Shown in pieces: positions 22,153 to 34,539 of a stretch of DNA of 64,000 bases. Location: the NCBI GenBank assembly GCA_021234155.1, contig JAJEKV010000062.1:7394425-7458424 (forward strand). The letters are read 5' to 3'. The translations under genes and the position numbers were made by a program. This DNA is from Isoetes taiwanensis. Lineage: Eukaryota; Streptophyta; Lycopodiopsida; Isoetales; Isoetaceae. The notes beneath the pieces are model-generated. The model saw nothing but the letters and a program-made list of their open reading frames with translations. It was not told the origin of the DNA and searched no databases. Within the stretch, counting starts at the first letter, position 1; every line of letters begins with the position of its first letter.

Positions 22153-23255
22153 TAATAAAATAAATAGAATAGAATAATAAAATAAAGCAAACATAAAGTG
22201 ATTATGTAATGGCATAACAATTGAAATTAATATGAAGGCAACTTATAGAATAATCGACAACTTCCCAAAGAATTGTCTCATATTTTAAGAGGTAGCAAAC
22301 TCTGCCCACTTGGGATGACCAAACAAAAATAAACCAACCTTTCTATATATAGTCCATACCAAATGAAGGCTAATTAGTTCTTTCTGTTGAGAAATGTAAG
22401 TGTTTATAATGATTTACTAAAATCTAAACCTTGATGCCACTATAAATGACCCTTTACATAAACAATTATTTAATAAACAAGGTAATTTTTGCACCTTGAC
22501 TTCAACCTCAGCGCATAGCCTACCATGCACACCCTTCTACAAATGATCCCATAGAAGCTTTGAAATATGAAAAGCATCTAGCCTTAAAAGGGCACACCCT
22601 TCTATAAATGATCTTGCAGAAGCTTTCAAATAAGCTTTAAAAGGGTAATTAAAGCAAAATTCTTAGAACATAGGTAGGGACACCTTCCGAGTTGGGAGCA
22701 TTGCTGCCCTATCATTTATTGCACCTTTTGAGTTGCAAGCATTGCTGGCCTATCATTTACATGTCCCAAATTTATACCTAGCAACGCTGGGTACCCTTAC
22801 TAGTTTATTGAATAATATTATTCGCATACATTTGTTTGAATAGTTTTGGGTTTCTTACATTACGTTACCATTATATTATATTGTAGAAAATGTGCCTAAG
22901 GCACAATTCTTATTTTAAGGTAAAAAGATTAACTTTCCAAATATCATGCATGATATACTATAGACCTTAGTTGATCCATCTTTTAAGGTATATTTAGGAT
23001 ACAAAATAGGGACAAGTACTCTTTGATGCACATGATCATCTTCCATAGTTCCTAACACTAAGTTCTCCTTCCTTCCAAAAGGTTTACATAGGCTTAATAG
23101 ATTATATGCATAAGTTTACATAGGTTTAATAGGCTTTCATAGGTTTAATGCATAGGTCTACAAATTTTTAATACACAGGTCTAGATAGGTTTAATAGGTC
23201 TTGTGATCCAATGGTACCTCTGCAAAAATAACCTATGGCCCTGAAAACTGCATTT
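22153..23255. other. Spacer with a Helitron 3' end
   Basis: No gene is seen. It contains the plus-oriented family 3' terminus CTAGCAACGCTGGGTACC with CTAG at 22800-22803. From 23080 to 23210 it has AT-rich words such as CATAGGTTTAATAGG in loose repetition. Confidence 0.6.
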
Positions 23256-23263
23256 ATCACTTT

Positions 23264-23740
23264 GTGCTGCCTTTCTCGACTTGCGAGTCGAGAAAGGCCC
23301 TCAGACTTGCGTTTTTCACTCTGAGCTGCCTTTCTCGACTCGCGAGTCGAGAAAGGCCTTCTGACCCCTAAAACCTGTGTTTTTCGCTTTGAGTTGCCTT
23401 TCTCGACTCGCGAGTCGAGAAAGGCCTTCTGAGCCCTAAAACCTGCGTTTTTAAACTTTGGTTTGCCTTTCTCGACTCGGAGTCGAGAAAGGCACTGACC
23501 CCAAAACTGCGTTTTTTAAGCTTTGAGACGCCTTTCTCGACTCATGAGTCGAAAAAGGGCCTCGACTCTAAAACTCGCATTTTTAAGCTTTGGTACCTTT
23601 CTCGACTTCGCGAGTCGAAAAGGCAACCCCCTAAAACCCGCGTTTTTAAACTTTGAGTCGCTTTTCTCGACTCGCGGTCGAAAAGGCCTTCCTCGACTGT
23701 TTTTCCCTCGAAGCGCTTTTCTCGACTCGCGAGTCGAGAA
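23264..23740. repeat. Palindromic minisatellite, unit about 65 bp
   Basis: About eight units each contain a 26-base palindrome made of CTTTCTCGACTCG and its reverse complement CGAGTCGAGAAAG, separated by CCCTAAAACCTGCGTTTTTAAA-like spacers. The palindrome is perfect in several units and damaged in others. It is GC- and CpG-rich in an AT-rich setting. The open frame at 23523-23777 is a by-product of the repeat. It sits between Helitron ends at 22803 and 23873. Confidence 0.92.
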
Positions 23741-26238
23741 AGGCTCTCAGGCCTGTGTTTTCCAAAAATGGCCCTAAGAACTGTGTTTTATTTTTATTTT
23801 TTTTTTGCCTGTAGCATCACTTGACTAACTTGATTTTGTCTTTTGCAGTCCTTATCTCGACCAGATAGTACACTAGAAAAAGTGCCCAGCGTTGCTGGGC
23901 TTTTTGTAGGGCATAAAATATTGGAATTTTATTACAAATTTTGATTATGTGAGGGCAAAGATTATCTTCTCGAATAATTCTGAGTTGCATATAGAATGCT
24001 CTTGGGCTTTAGCAGTTTGTCAAGAAATTGGAAAATAAAAGTTATAATGCATTTGATAATACGGTTGTGAAAGATGTCCTGTAAGTAGAGCAACGTAACG
24101 CACATCCAGCATTGCTTTGTAACAAAGAATTGACGTCTTCTGTTGCTTGTGCTTATATACGTTTTTGTGATACTTACTATCTTATTTAGAGGAGAAGTGC
24201 ATTTTTTTCAAAAGATGAAGTTGCAAGGATGTACTTATATTGGAGGGTGGTGAAACATGTCAAAGGTAACTGAAGAATGCAAAAACGTTGTTTTAATTTG
24301 AATACAATTTTAATTTTGAATATATTTTTTCGAAACTATATTTATAATTTCTATCCATCTTGGCAAAAAGCAAACAAAAACTGAAATTGTATAAATAGTT
24401 CTTCTCATTCCACACATTTGGTGTGATTTTTTGAATAACACTCCATAATTATTTTTTGTAGGACATTGCCAACCTATAAAAAGATAACATGGGGTATGGT
24501 TCTTAGTTTTGAAAAGTTGTAAGGCATAGGTACAGTTGTCCCAAAGTGTTATAAGATTTTGATTTGTAGATGTGCATCTGCCATTGTGACTTTGTAGATG
24601 TGCATCTGCCATTGTGATGCATATGCATTATATGTACTATAAGCATCCATGAAGTTGTAGAGATATGTATGAAGTTGTTGATCGTACTTTTGTTGAGAAT
24701 GTTGAGAGAGGGAGTTGTAGGAGTTTAAATGTTGACACTTTTGAAATAGAAGTCACAAGTATTGTTGAAGTGTGTGAAAGGAGTTGATAAAATTTCAGAA
24801 TGATGTGTTTAGTTGTTGTTGGTTGTTGTGGCTTTGTTAATTGTAAATGGACCTACATATTTATTAAAAAAAAAATGTATCGTGTTAAGGCACTCTCATA
24901 ACACAAATATTTTTTTCGAAGCTTCATCTTTTGGAAAAACAGAGATTTAGCTTACACAACAATACATTTTGTAAAGCATTCAACATAGCATAAGGCAAAA
25001 GATATGGGTCCTGTAGACATTACAAAATAAATGCCCAATGTTTTGGATATCTAAAACTATCATGTACCAATGAAAACATAACTAACAAAGCCCAATAAAT
25101 TGGGTCTTTTATAGAGCTTAAGAAACCATGAATCATGCCCAGTGATTCTTCTGTAGCAGATAAATTCCTCTGGAGCAAATAAATTTGAATGTACATAAAT
25201 TCATGCCAGCCCTAGCAGCGCTTCATTTCTCGCATGTTTGCGATCTCTTATAAAGGGCAATGGCCAGCGTTCTAATTTGCCCGGCGATCCACATTAAGAC
25301 TTCCGAGAGAACTTTGGTTTATGAACTGTTTGCTCCATTTGGGCTTATCTCATTCGAACTCCCTAAATCGGCCTAAATCTGTGAGTAAACATCAAGAATA
25401 GATAGATGCATGCAGCATCTACATTTTGATGTAGCATTCCGTCAGAGCCGATATCTCTGTAATTTGTCTACTATAGGAGTGAGAAAGTGCAAAAGAATTA
25501 CCCAAGTGGCATTAACCATGATTAACCAAACAAATTATGCCCATCGTGCGCATGGTCTTTAGCAAAATTATAGAAAACGATTTATAAGACGACCTCTGTG
25601 TGATCATAATCATATGCAGTAAGTGCTACACTTTATGATACGATCCAAAGAGTGGTTCATATATAAGCTACTTGACAGAAAAGAAAAGATGATAAATTAG
25701 CCTTTTATTTCAGTCTTTGCTTTTGAAAATGTCTTTTTAGAGCCCATCAAACTTCTAAAGGCAACCTATCGACATCCCGTCGACCGAGGAGATAGTATAT
25801 AAAAGCTTGTTTATATAATGCTTATGACATTGTTCTGAAAGGCCTGCCCTGAAAGGCAGAAGCATGGGTCATTTCCCTAAAGATAATAGTCATTCCTTTG
25901 TCTGAATTCCATGTCCTCTGCTGTGAAACCACGAATCTTTCAAGACCAGCCTAAACACATCACAGCCCTCTTAGTGAAACATCTATATTTACATACTCTA
26001 AGCTTTCCTTTCTCACCATTGCCAGTCTGCAAACACAGTAGACATCTCTTTTCTTACATTGACAATGGGTTGCATATAATGGTTATGACAATTTCAGCTC
26101 AAATAATTTTCAATGGCTTTGGGATACACATATTCTGAGGCATATCACACCTTATAATGCTATATAGCAGATATGCCTCTACAAACTATGTTTTGCTTTC
26201 TTGCATCTAGAATTAATATAGGTCTTCAACAGACTTAT

Positions 26239-26505
26239 CTAGCTCAAGCACATGTACCAAATAATAGTAACAAAAGTTGCCTGACCTGGTACAACACCTT
26301 CCAATTGCATCTGTGCAAATAAAATAAGGAAGCCCTTTCTTTTACTATGCTGAGAAAATGCTGCAATCATCAGAGTCCATGTGAATACTTTTCTTGTAAT
26401 CATTATGTTGAAGACCCTCCAAGCATCTTCAACCCTCCACATTTGGCATACATGTTTATAATTGTATTTAACATAAATATGTTTGGATCTAAAGCATAGA
26501 GTCAA
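26239..26505 (-). pseudogene. PPR protein fragment (PLS class-like)
   Basis: The frame reads VEDAWRVFNIMITRKVFTW, then TLMIAAFSQHSKRKGF, LILFAQMQLEGVVPG and ATFVTII. This is the pattern of two neighbouring pentatricopeptide repeats (xxDAxxVFxxMxxRxVxxWTxMI and ALxLFxxMQxxGVxPxxxTF). PPR proteins bind organelle RNA. Only about two repeats remain and the flanks carry stops, so it is a captured fragment within Helitron B. Confidence 0.62.
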
Positions 26506-27788
26506 TACTTATAGCAAGAGATTCATCATTGAACATCCTAGAAACGTGATGGTCTCATCAAGATCTCTGGTCTACTCTGCTCTCACTCCTCAACTCTCCA
26601 TAGTTATCGAAGAATGAAAACCATACTGCTCAAAACATCTCAATTTGCAATATGGCATCCCTTTTAAATTACCATATGATAACAAAATAAGTCCTGCAGT
26701 TAAATCAGCATTCTATAATCATACTTCAACTTGCTCTAAACTGATTCTAAGCAATTTCAAAATAAATCGCTCACAGCGGCTTCTCCTTAATATATGGCAC
26801 TGCAACAGAAGAGAAAGGGTGGTAAGAAAAGGAAGTACTTTGAGATTATAGAAGGAGATGTAATGGGCTTATTTTCTGGTGTACAAAGCCGACAATCTCT
26901 CCAAGAGGAGTTTGAGATGGCTTCTTCATTTGTCCCAACACTGTAGTGTCTGCAACAGTCATCTTTGTTTTCTGTTTGATGGATCATGAGCTTGCACGAT
27001 GTAGAACTGTATTAAATGTGCAAGTAAAAGAGCCGTCTTACCACTGATTATGTTGGTGAAATGAGCATGCCCAAAACTTGTGCAGAATTTTGAGAATCAA
27101 CAGATTAGGCTCTTTGCAAATTACTAAATACATTCTTTCATAGCTGGCTCTAATCTGTTATAATTCAGGCATCCAAGAAAACACCCAAAAGGAGCACCCA
27201 AAACACTCTTCTAAACATGAACAAATCCTCTAAACAAATCGGCCTGCATAATTACTCCAAAGCTTCATGCCTAGAACTGAAGACCCACCCTGCTGGTGAA
27301 GCAAGAGCGCAGGAAGAAAAGTAGCAGCGACAAGTCGAAATGGCTGTGGTAATTACAAACCCTTACAAGGACTTAGGGAATCTTGTTGTTCTAATATAAT
27401 GTTGTCACATCAACGCAACTGTCGGTATTCAAACTGGCCAAAAAGCTCCATTATTATATTCATTCTTCAAAAAAAAAAAAAAAATCAACAAAACTGACCT
27501 CATAAAAACCCGATCTTAATTTTCAACATGGCCTGCCTTTAGCTGTTATTCTGTGCTTAGGATTTGTTCCCCTATATTTTATGCACTGGAAGCATAAGTG
27601 CTTGCGACTTCCCTTTCCTCATCCTTGTACCTTCCAGTTTAGTCTAAAAGTTCATTGTCATATCCCGCATCCAATCAATACAAGCATAACATTAAAGGCT
27701 GCATATAATAAGAAGTCAAACTCTGTTATGCACTTCTTCAATATACTCTGCACTTCGTCAATCTACTGATAGGCACAATGACCATGCT

Positions 27789-27998
27789 TTAGCAGTTCTC
27801 TGTTTCTTTATATACATCAGAAATGCTATCTATCTTCATTATTTCAATTACTTTACCTGACTCGAGTTTCTCCTGTAAGCATTTATAAGCTTCCTCGTCA
27901 GGGACCCAACCCTTGTCAAACATTTCTTCAAAAATCTTGAACGCCTCATCAATCTTGTTAGTCTTGTGAAGGCCATATATTAACGCACTGTAAATCAC
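27789..27998 (-). pseudogene. PPR protein C-terminal fragment (P class-like)
   Basis: The frame reads YSALIYGLHKTNKIDEAFKI, FEEMFDKGWVPDEEAY and KCLQEKLESG, then a short tail and a stop. It matches the 35-residue P-type repeat (xYxxLIxGLxKxxKxDEAxxxFxEMxxKGxxPDxxxY). One repeat plus a C-terminal tail is present. It lies in Helitron B, 1.3 kb from a PPR piece of another class, so the two probably come from different genes. Confidence 0.66.
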
Positions 27999-28855
27999 AA
28001 TATTTGGCTCACAATCATTTTATATACCATTCTAAGATATTCTTTTGGCCATACCTCTATCTGAACCTTTGCATCCACTGGTACAATGACATTTTCAGTC
28101 CGGAACATGGAACTTTGTGCTACAAAAATGGGCTAAATACCCAATTTTCTTGCATTCTATTGCCACCAACAAACTGCAAAAAACAAATGCAAAAGTCAAA
28201 ATTCTCTTGACATCCAGTTTGTGTAGCCTTCGATACAAATAGACCTAAACCCGTCAAAGAAGGCCTATGCTAAGAGATATGGCGAAACGACATGCAAAGT
28301 TCCTTAGTGGACAAAGATCACATTGCTCGGAAATCTCCTTAGGCTTTCCAAACCGTCAAATTTTCAATAAACAAAAAACTCCATAAACATTAATTTATCG
28401 AAAATGAAGAGCTCAGTAGCACAGATCAAGCTTTCAAATCTAAAGGTATGGCCAGCATTAATGAAGAACGGCGTAATATGCAGGCTTGAAAAATTTCCTA
28501 GTAAATGCAGGCTCAAAATAATTCTGCTTCAATTCACCGAAAGCATCGATTTAAACCTTCTTCCCCGAATCTGACGCTATTTGGATTTGGAGCAGCTATA
28601 TATGGGTCTTTTCAAGGGGTTTAGCAGCACTTATGCAATATTTGTATTATCATTAGCACCAGCACAATTTCTACTCGATCCCATCCATTTCTTTCCATCC
28701 CTAACTCAAAATAAATAAATTTTCCAATCAGAGCTAGGCATCCAATAATCATCTAACTGCATGTATTTCTATGTTCAACAGGAGTAAATACGCACAAGGA
28801 ATGTGACAGACAGCACCGAACAAAAATTAAAAAAACAAACGAAGGAATCCTTACC

Positions 28856-28960
28856 TTTGCTTCGTGTTGATGAGCTCTGGCAACAAAAATCATAGGTGTG
28901 GTATCATCTAATTGATAGGGCAAGAGTAAATAGCTTCCCATTGCACAAAAAGCCACCAGA
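28856..28960 (-). other. Exon-like fragment of unknown origin
   Basis: A frame ending AFCAMGSYLLLPYQLDD, TTPMIFVARAHQHEAK is followed directly by a good donor (AAAG|GTAAGG on the minus strand). I do not recognise the protein. It is probably another captured exon in Helitron B. Confidence 0.3.
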
Positions 28961-29726
28961 TTCTAGACTTCAATGTAGAAGACTTGCAATTACATGGTTG
29001 CTTACATGGTATATAAAACCTTAGAATTCTTACCAGAGGAAGTTCAACATAAGAAGGTCCTGATAGATGTCCTTTAGAAATTCATATGAATTTCATGAAG
29101 GTATCAGAATTGAAATATCTAAAATAGCCATCATTCTAAATGTAAGCTCTATATGCCATATAACAAAGGTGCAGGATGTATGCAAGCAATAGTTGTAGAT
29201 GAAAACAGAAGCAAAAATGTGACATTTACTTGTTCATGGATCCATTTCGCTAAGCATGCCCAAGTGCAGCAGAAAATTAAGACCAAAGGGTAACAAAAAG
29301 CTTACCGTCTTTTGCGGGAGCTTGTTTGTCGAACATGCAAAAAAAGCTGTCGCCAGCAAATCCAAGCGAAATAATGCAAATATCTGCAGATGACCATAGC
29401 TACAATTTTTAGGGGAAACATTGATAGCTCCATAGCTCCATAGACATAACCTTCGACACAAAACCAGTGTAAATGACCTTGTTCAAGCCCCCCAAAAGGA
29501 TGCTTTGTAATCGATCCCTATTTACAGGAGAAATAAGAAGTGAGCATTTCCAAAAACATACTTCCGGTCAATAGGACAATAGGATGTCGTTTCGGGAATG
29601 CATTAACCTAGGCAAAATAATAACTAATTATTGAACGGCTTAAAATTGATATTTTTACACACAATAAAATTAACGGACAAGATCGCGCACAAACTATCCT
29701 AAAACGGCTTTATTATTATATATAGA

Positions 29727-29999
29727 TATAGATGCTTGGGAGCAATGAAAAGAAAACTTCATTGAAGAAAGGTGCCGAGAAGAGGGTGGTGACATCAGTT
29801 GAACATACAAGCACGTGACCCATGAAGGAACTCATACAAATTTCTATCGTCTGTAAGTTGCTCCGTGACTTGGAGAGAGCTCCACGCGCCCTTTGCACTA
29901 GGTGGTTCATGTGTGAAGAGGGTGTAATCATTGTGCCCATACGACCACTATGGTCTCTTCACCCACTGTAATATCTATATCTATCTATCTATATCTATA
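29727..29999. other. 273-bp spacer between two head-to-head Helitron 5' ends
   Basis: The piece has no recognised gene. It ends in a TCTATATCTATCTATC microsatellite at 29972-30000 that runs into the start of Helitron C. Confidence 0.6.
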
Positions 30000-30775
30000 T
30001 CTATATATAGTAATAAAGGAGTTTTGGGATAATCTGTGCGCGCATTTTGGGCCGTGGATTTTTTTAGGTTATTTTGGTCCCTTGATTAGACGGTTTGTTT
30101 GGACGGCTTCTTTTTCTTCTGCGTTGATGCGATTGAGGGGAAGTCGGATCCATGCTCGAGACGGAACATGAATGATAGCATGCCCGAAAAATTTTCCTGC
30201 TCGAGACAAAACATGAATGATAGAGGAACTTTGTCTATTTTCTTAAGAATAGACCTGATTCAGTTCCAGAACCTTGGGTAACCAGTTACCACATGGCTGT
30301 CAAACCGACACCATAGAAAAGCTCAACGCTTACAGGCTATTCATACGAAAACATGTGGGTTCACATTTTTTATTTTGCTACTTCCAGCTCCAGTCTGTCG
30401 TTGCATCCCCGATTCCCTAGAATGGCCAAAGAGTTGTCTACCACAAGATGCGTCGCTGAGACATTGGAGAAAACTGGTAAGGTCTTTTTTAGGAAATCTA
30501 TGGCTGTGATTTGAAAGACAGCAGTCTAATACCTTGTTTTGCATCATCCTTGTCTTCACAATGTTTGGTTGTGAGAAGTTTTTGTTAGAATTGGAAATGC
30601 GGCATGCTAAGTCCCGAATGGGTATCTTTACTACCAAAGTTCAGAGGAATTCCAACTTGGCAAAACTTGAGGCTGGTTCAGTTTGAAATTTGTAGGTTAC
30701 CAGTTTTGAATTTTATTCTGTAATGCATTCTATAGACAGGCTCGATACACTAAATATATTGCATATATTATGCAG

Positions 30776-31423
30776 GGATTGCCAGACTTGCGAATGGAGT
30801 CTTTCCATCTTGTTAGCTTTCTCCTTTCATACTGCACGTGCAAATGGAAGAATGTTTGCTGATCGGTAATGCGGGTTGCGAGTAGTATGCATACCCTAAA
30901 GTGCATGAGTTAGTTGTTTGCTGTAAGGTTTTCAATCACTACTGTTTGTAACTGTTAAAGAAGACAACTATATCCTTCCTAATTACTGAAGAAGAACTAT
31001 ATCCTTCCTAATTACTGTGCTGTCTTGATAGGTTGCATCATTGTTCTCGAGACACCTTTGCTCTGCTTGGGTATTTTGGTTTGCTTCATCCGGAGAACCG
31101 TGCGCTTCTTCGTTGGGGTAAAAGTCCAACTATACTCCACAAGGTAACCCTCTATTTTACACTTGCATCTATTTGATTTGCTTTAATGAATTGGTTTTTT
31201 GCCCTATGCAGATCTGCGACTTGCCATTTGCTTTTTTCAGTGATGCACATTTGATTCCGATATTGGTAGGAACACTTTTGGCAGTATGTTATGGAAGTGA
31301 ACGTAATCGGGATGTGATCCAACAAGAGCTGAGCATGGAAATGTTTCTTTCCTTTTTCCAATCTTCAAAGGCTGATGTCATGTCCAACACAGCCTTGAAA
31401 CAAACTAAGTCTGGTGAAATAAT

Positions 31424-31458
<35 letters not shown>

Positions 31459-34377
31459 GAGGCAAGGTGTGACTTCTATTCATACTTAAAGATTACATAA
31501 ATAGGGAATATACCATAGAAGGTATATCAGTAGAAAAAAAAGCACATTCCTAATACTAGGAATAGTGCCAAAAAAATCTGATCGTGGTCAGATAAAGAGT
31601 ACTTATACAAGTATCGGCATCATAAACAGTTTAAGTACTTCAGAACAAGGTTCTCACTGTGCATCAATTAGATCCTGCATGGTCAGATCCTGCACCCTGT
31701 TCCTGCCAAATATATTCAGTAGCTCATCAAGCTACTGAATGGGCAGGGGATGGGGAGTTATTCTGTATGGCTCTCCAAATCATCTTAGCAGCCAGAGCTT
31801 GTGCCTGTAGAAATAAATCTTTGCATCCCATCCCACCTTCTTTCTTGGGCTTAGTTAGATCATTCCATGCAACTTTATGGACCCCCTGCCAGATGAATTT
31901 CCTGATAACTGCTTCGATCTTACCATATGATGCTTTATCCCCAATTACAGCCGAGGAGAAGTATACATGAGTGCTGCCTATAACAACATTTGCTATCTGA
32001 ATTCTGCCTGCTAAGGACAGAGAGGAGGAGTATGATCCCAGCTTCTTTTTGATCCTGGTTACAATTGGATCCCATAGACCTTTCAAAGTGGAGTTTAGTG
32101 CCAAAGGAATACCTAATATGACCGTACCTGCATCTTTACTTAACACTTTAATCCCTTGCATGGTTGCCTCCTCAGAATCCAATATAATAGCACTTTTATT
32201 TTTGTTCAAACAAACTCCAGAAACCAGTCCAAATCTCTCCATTGCTGCAAGAAATTTTTGGAGGCTTTCTCCTTCTTCAAAAACACAAAAGTGTCATCAG
32301 CATATTGCATTATGGAAAAAGTACCTTCCCCTTTTGGTAGTTGCAGTGATTGGATATCTCCTTTGTCTTGCATTTGTAGTACTAGTTTTGTAAGTACTTC
32401 TGCAACAATCAGAAAAAGGTAAGGGGCTAAAGGGCAGCCTTGCCTTACCCCTCTCCTACACTGGAATTTGTCAGTAGTTGCACCATTGATAATTAAAGCT
32501 GAGGTTGGTGTCGAGTTGAATCCCAAGACCTTTTGATACACCTTTCCTGATAGCCCCAGATGGGCCATAGCTTTTTCCAGAAACTGCCAACTGATAGTAT
32601 CATATGCTCTTTTGAAGTCCAATTTGAGCAGTAGGCAATCTTGCTTGGACAACTTATTCCAATGTATTCCTTCAGCAGCCCCAATATAATTGTCAAGAAT
32701 ATGCCTTTGAGGGAGGAAGGCAGATTGACATGGATTTATAACATTTATAAGGCAAGCCTTTAATCTGTTAGCAAGGATCTTGGCTAATACCTTATAAGTG
32801 GTATTTGTTAAAGATATTGGCCTCCAGTTTCCTATATTGATTGGACACCCCACTTTAGGAATCAAAGTGATTTGACCAGCATTAATTGATGGATGTAGAA
32901 ACCTGGCTTGCCATGCTCCCTGAATAAACTTTATGAAATCATCCTTCATGATTTTCCAGAACTCCACATAGAATTCTGGTTGAAATCCATCTGGACCCGG
33001 GCTCTTACCATGTGCCATTGACCTTAAAGTCTCAGCTATCTCCTTCTCTCCTGGAGTTTTCAACATGTCTTTATCTTCAATTTCTGGCCCCTTGGGCAGT
33101 TCCTTGAAGAAGTCCTCAATTACTTTATTCTCTACTTCATATTTGCTGAAAAGGGCTTGGTACTCTTTGTGGAAATAATTCTGAATCTCTAATTGGGAAT
33201 CCAGTGATTTCCCTTGCTCATCCATGACCTCTACTATTCCATTATTCAATATACGACTCTTGGCTGTCCTGAAGAAAAAGGCTGATCCAGCATCATCCAT
33301 CTCATTCAAGTATTTACATTTGCTTCTAATTGCCAAACTTTTGGCTTCTTCCTCTTCAATCTTCTTGACCTTGATCTCCAATTCTGTCTCCTTTTGTTGC
33401 CACATACTATTATTTTTATCCTGGAATAGAAATTGTCTGGTTTCCCTCATGGCCTCATAAACTTCCTGCTTCTCTTTTTTCTTTTTCCTATTCCACTCCT
33501 TTCCCCAAACTTTAGCCCAATCTTTTATTTTCCTGAGATTCTGCACAAAGGCATTCATTGATTCAGTGAGGGTGACCCTGGGGAGCTGATTATAGAAGAT
33601 TGTGAAGTCTTCACAAAACTTTCTGTTATTTAGCATCCCTGTGTTAAATTTGAAAGGTGTATTGAATCCTCCCTTTTGTGGAGTGGCCATACTTTCTAGA
33701 AACTGGGGGAAATGGTCTGAGATAGAGTTACCAACATCAGAAGAGGTAATCATGTTATCCCACTCTTCTAGACCATTATTGCTTAAATAAAACCTGTCCA
33801 GCAGACAAAAGGTTCTATGCTCCCCTTTTCTTTTGTTACTCCAAGAGTATTGATGAGAGGAGGATGGGGGAATATATATGAAGTTTTCCATCAATCTGTC
33901 CCATGCCTTTCTTTCTCCTTTTGTCATATTTAATTGTTTACCAAGTTTTTGGTCCCAACTTGGTGTATTGTTGAAATCTCCAGCCAAGAGCCAATTGTTG
34001 TTTTGGTGTGCTTGTAACCACTTATCCATTTGTGTCCATTGTTGCTCTCTTTCTGCTGGATCAGTTGAGGCATATACATTTATAATTCCAATTGCATTCT
34101 TCCCTTTCTTTAGAATGGCAACAGTCCATCTTCCACCACTATCTTTATACTTTTCCTCACATTGGAAGCCTCTCCACATCATACTAATATTCCAAATGCA
34201 TTCCAAAGGCAAAGCATAGTGATGGAAGCTATTGTTGAGGAATCTGAGGAGGACTTGCAGCAGGTAGATATTCCTACCGAGTTGAAGATGGGGCCCAATG
34301 ATTCGCAGGAACTAGAGTCTGACCCCTCAGTCCTCAAGCGTTCTGGAACTCCTGTTAATAAAGATACAACCAGATGA
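30776..34377 (+). pseudogene. SCAPER-like protein, C-terminal fragment, interrupted by a LINE
   Basis: Three exons can be read. At 30776 it gives LPDLRMESFHLVSFLLSYC, at 31032-31143 it gives LLGYFGLLHPENRALLRWGK then SPTILHK, and from 31212 it gives ICDLPFAFFSDAHLIPIL, GTLLAVCYGSERNRDVIQ, QELSMEMFLSFF. This matches what I remember of the C-terminal part of the plant protein related to SCAPER (S-phase cyclin A-associated protein in the ER). The last exon is cut at 31435 by the poly-T of a minus-strand LINE. Coding-like sequence (EEDLQQVDIPTELKMGP) resumes at about 34216 and stops at 34377. The N-terminal part is absent. The exon borders have proper AG and GT signals, so genomic DNA was captured, not an mRNA copy. 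Confidence 0.7.
31436..34215 (-). mobile_element. LINE retrotransposon (L1-type), 5'-truncated
   Basis: On the minus strand a frame from 34212 starts within the endonuclease: INVYAS, LLAGDFNN, SISDHFP. It goes on through a coiled K/E-rich linker to reverse transcriptase: GKSPGPDGFQPEF, ITLIPK, NWRPISLTNTTYK, QSAFLPQRHI, LLKLDFKRAYD, RRGVRQGCPLAPYLF, MQYADDTFVF. Near 32240 the frame shifts. The second frame (32242-31727) gives FGLVSGVCLNKNKS, ILGIPL and the KVAWNDLTKPKKEGGMG region of plant L1-type LINEs. It ends in a 22-base poly-A (poly-T at 31436-31457). I found no clear target duplication. It is inserted in the SCAPER-like fragment of Helitron C. Confidence 0.9.
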
Positions 34378-34539
34378 AGCTTTTTCAAACGAGATGAGCC
34401 ATTATTTGGATGGCCATCTGGCTATGCCTTTATAATCCTGCCTCATTTTCCTTATAGATATACATGGAGACCGTTCTATTCAGCCATAGCAATCCATGAG
34501 ATCAAGGATGTAATCTTTCTCTTATAAAGCTGCCAGTAG

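Larger units (their letters stand above)
3768..22803 (+). mobile_element. Possible large Helitron (element 3) with nested insertions
   Basis: A third family-type start, TCCTATATTATAATG after an A, lies at 3768 and is followed by an AGCCCTAGATCCAACGAC stretch like that of elements 1 and 2. The next plus-oriented family 3' end is CCTAGCAACGCTGGGTACC with CTAG at 22800-22803 before a T. If the two belong together the element is 19 kb and contains the broken GT47 gene, large tandem arrays and the nested minus-strand Helitron at 18069-22152. Pairing the ends is inference; they could be remains of two elements. Confidence 0.38.
23873..29726 (-). mobile_element. Helitron B carrying PPR fragments
   Basis: On the minus strand it starts at 29726 with TCTATATATAATAATAAAG after an A, followed by CCGTTTTAGGATAGTTTGTG. 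It ends with GCCCAGC-AAC-GCTGGGC, ACTTTTT and CTAG (23873-23876) before a T. The 3' end is identical over about 28 bases to that of Helitron C in opposite orientation. The cargo includes two PPR pieces of different class. About 24-26 kb holds only AT-rich sequence, including a duplicated TGTAGATGTGCATCTGCCAT at 24565-24617. No Rep/helicase is seen. Confidence 0.75.

Noticed and set aside
23264-23740. CRISPR-like array of palindromic repeats and spacers
   Set aside because: The sequence is plant nuclear DNA, the spacers resemble each other, the repeats vary and no cas genes are present. It is a minisatellite.
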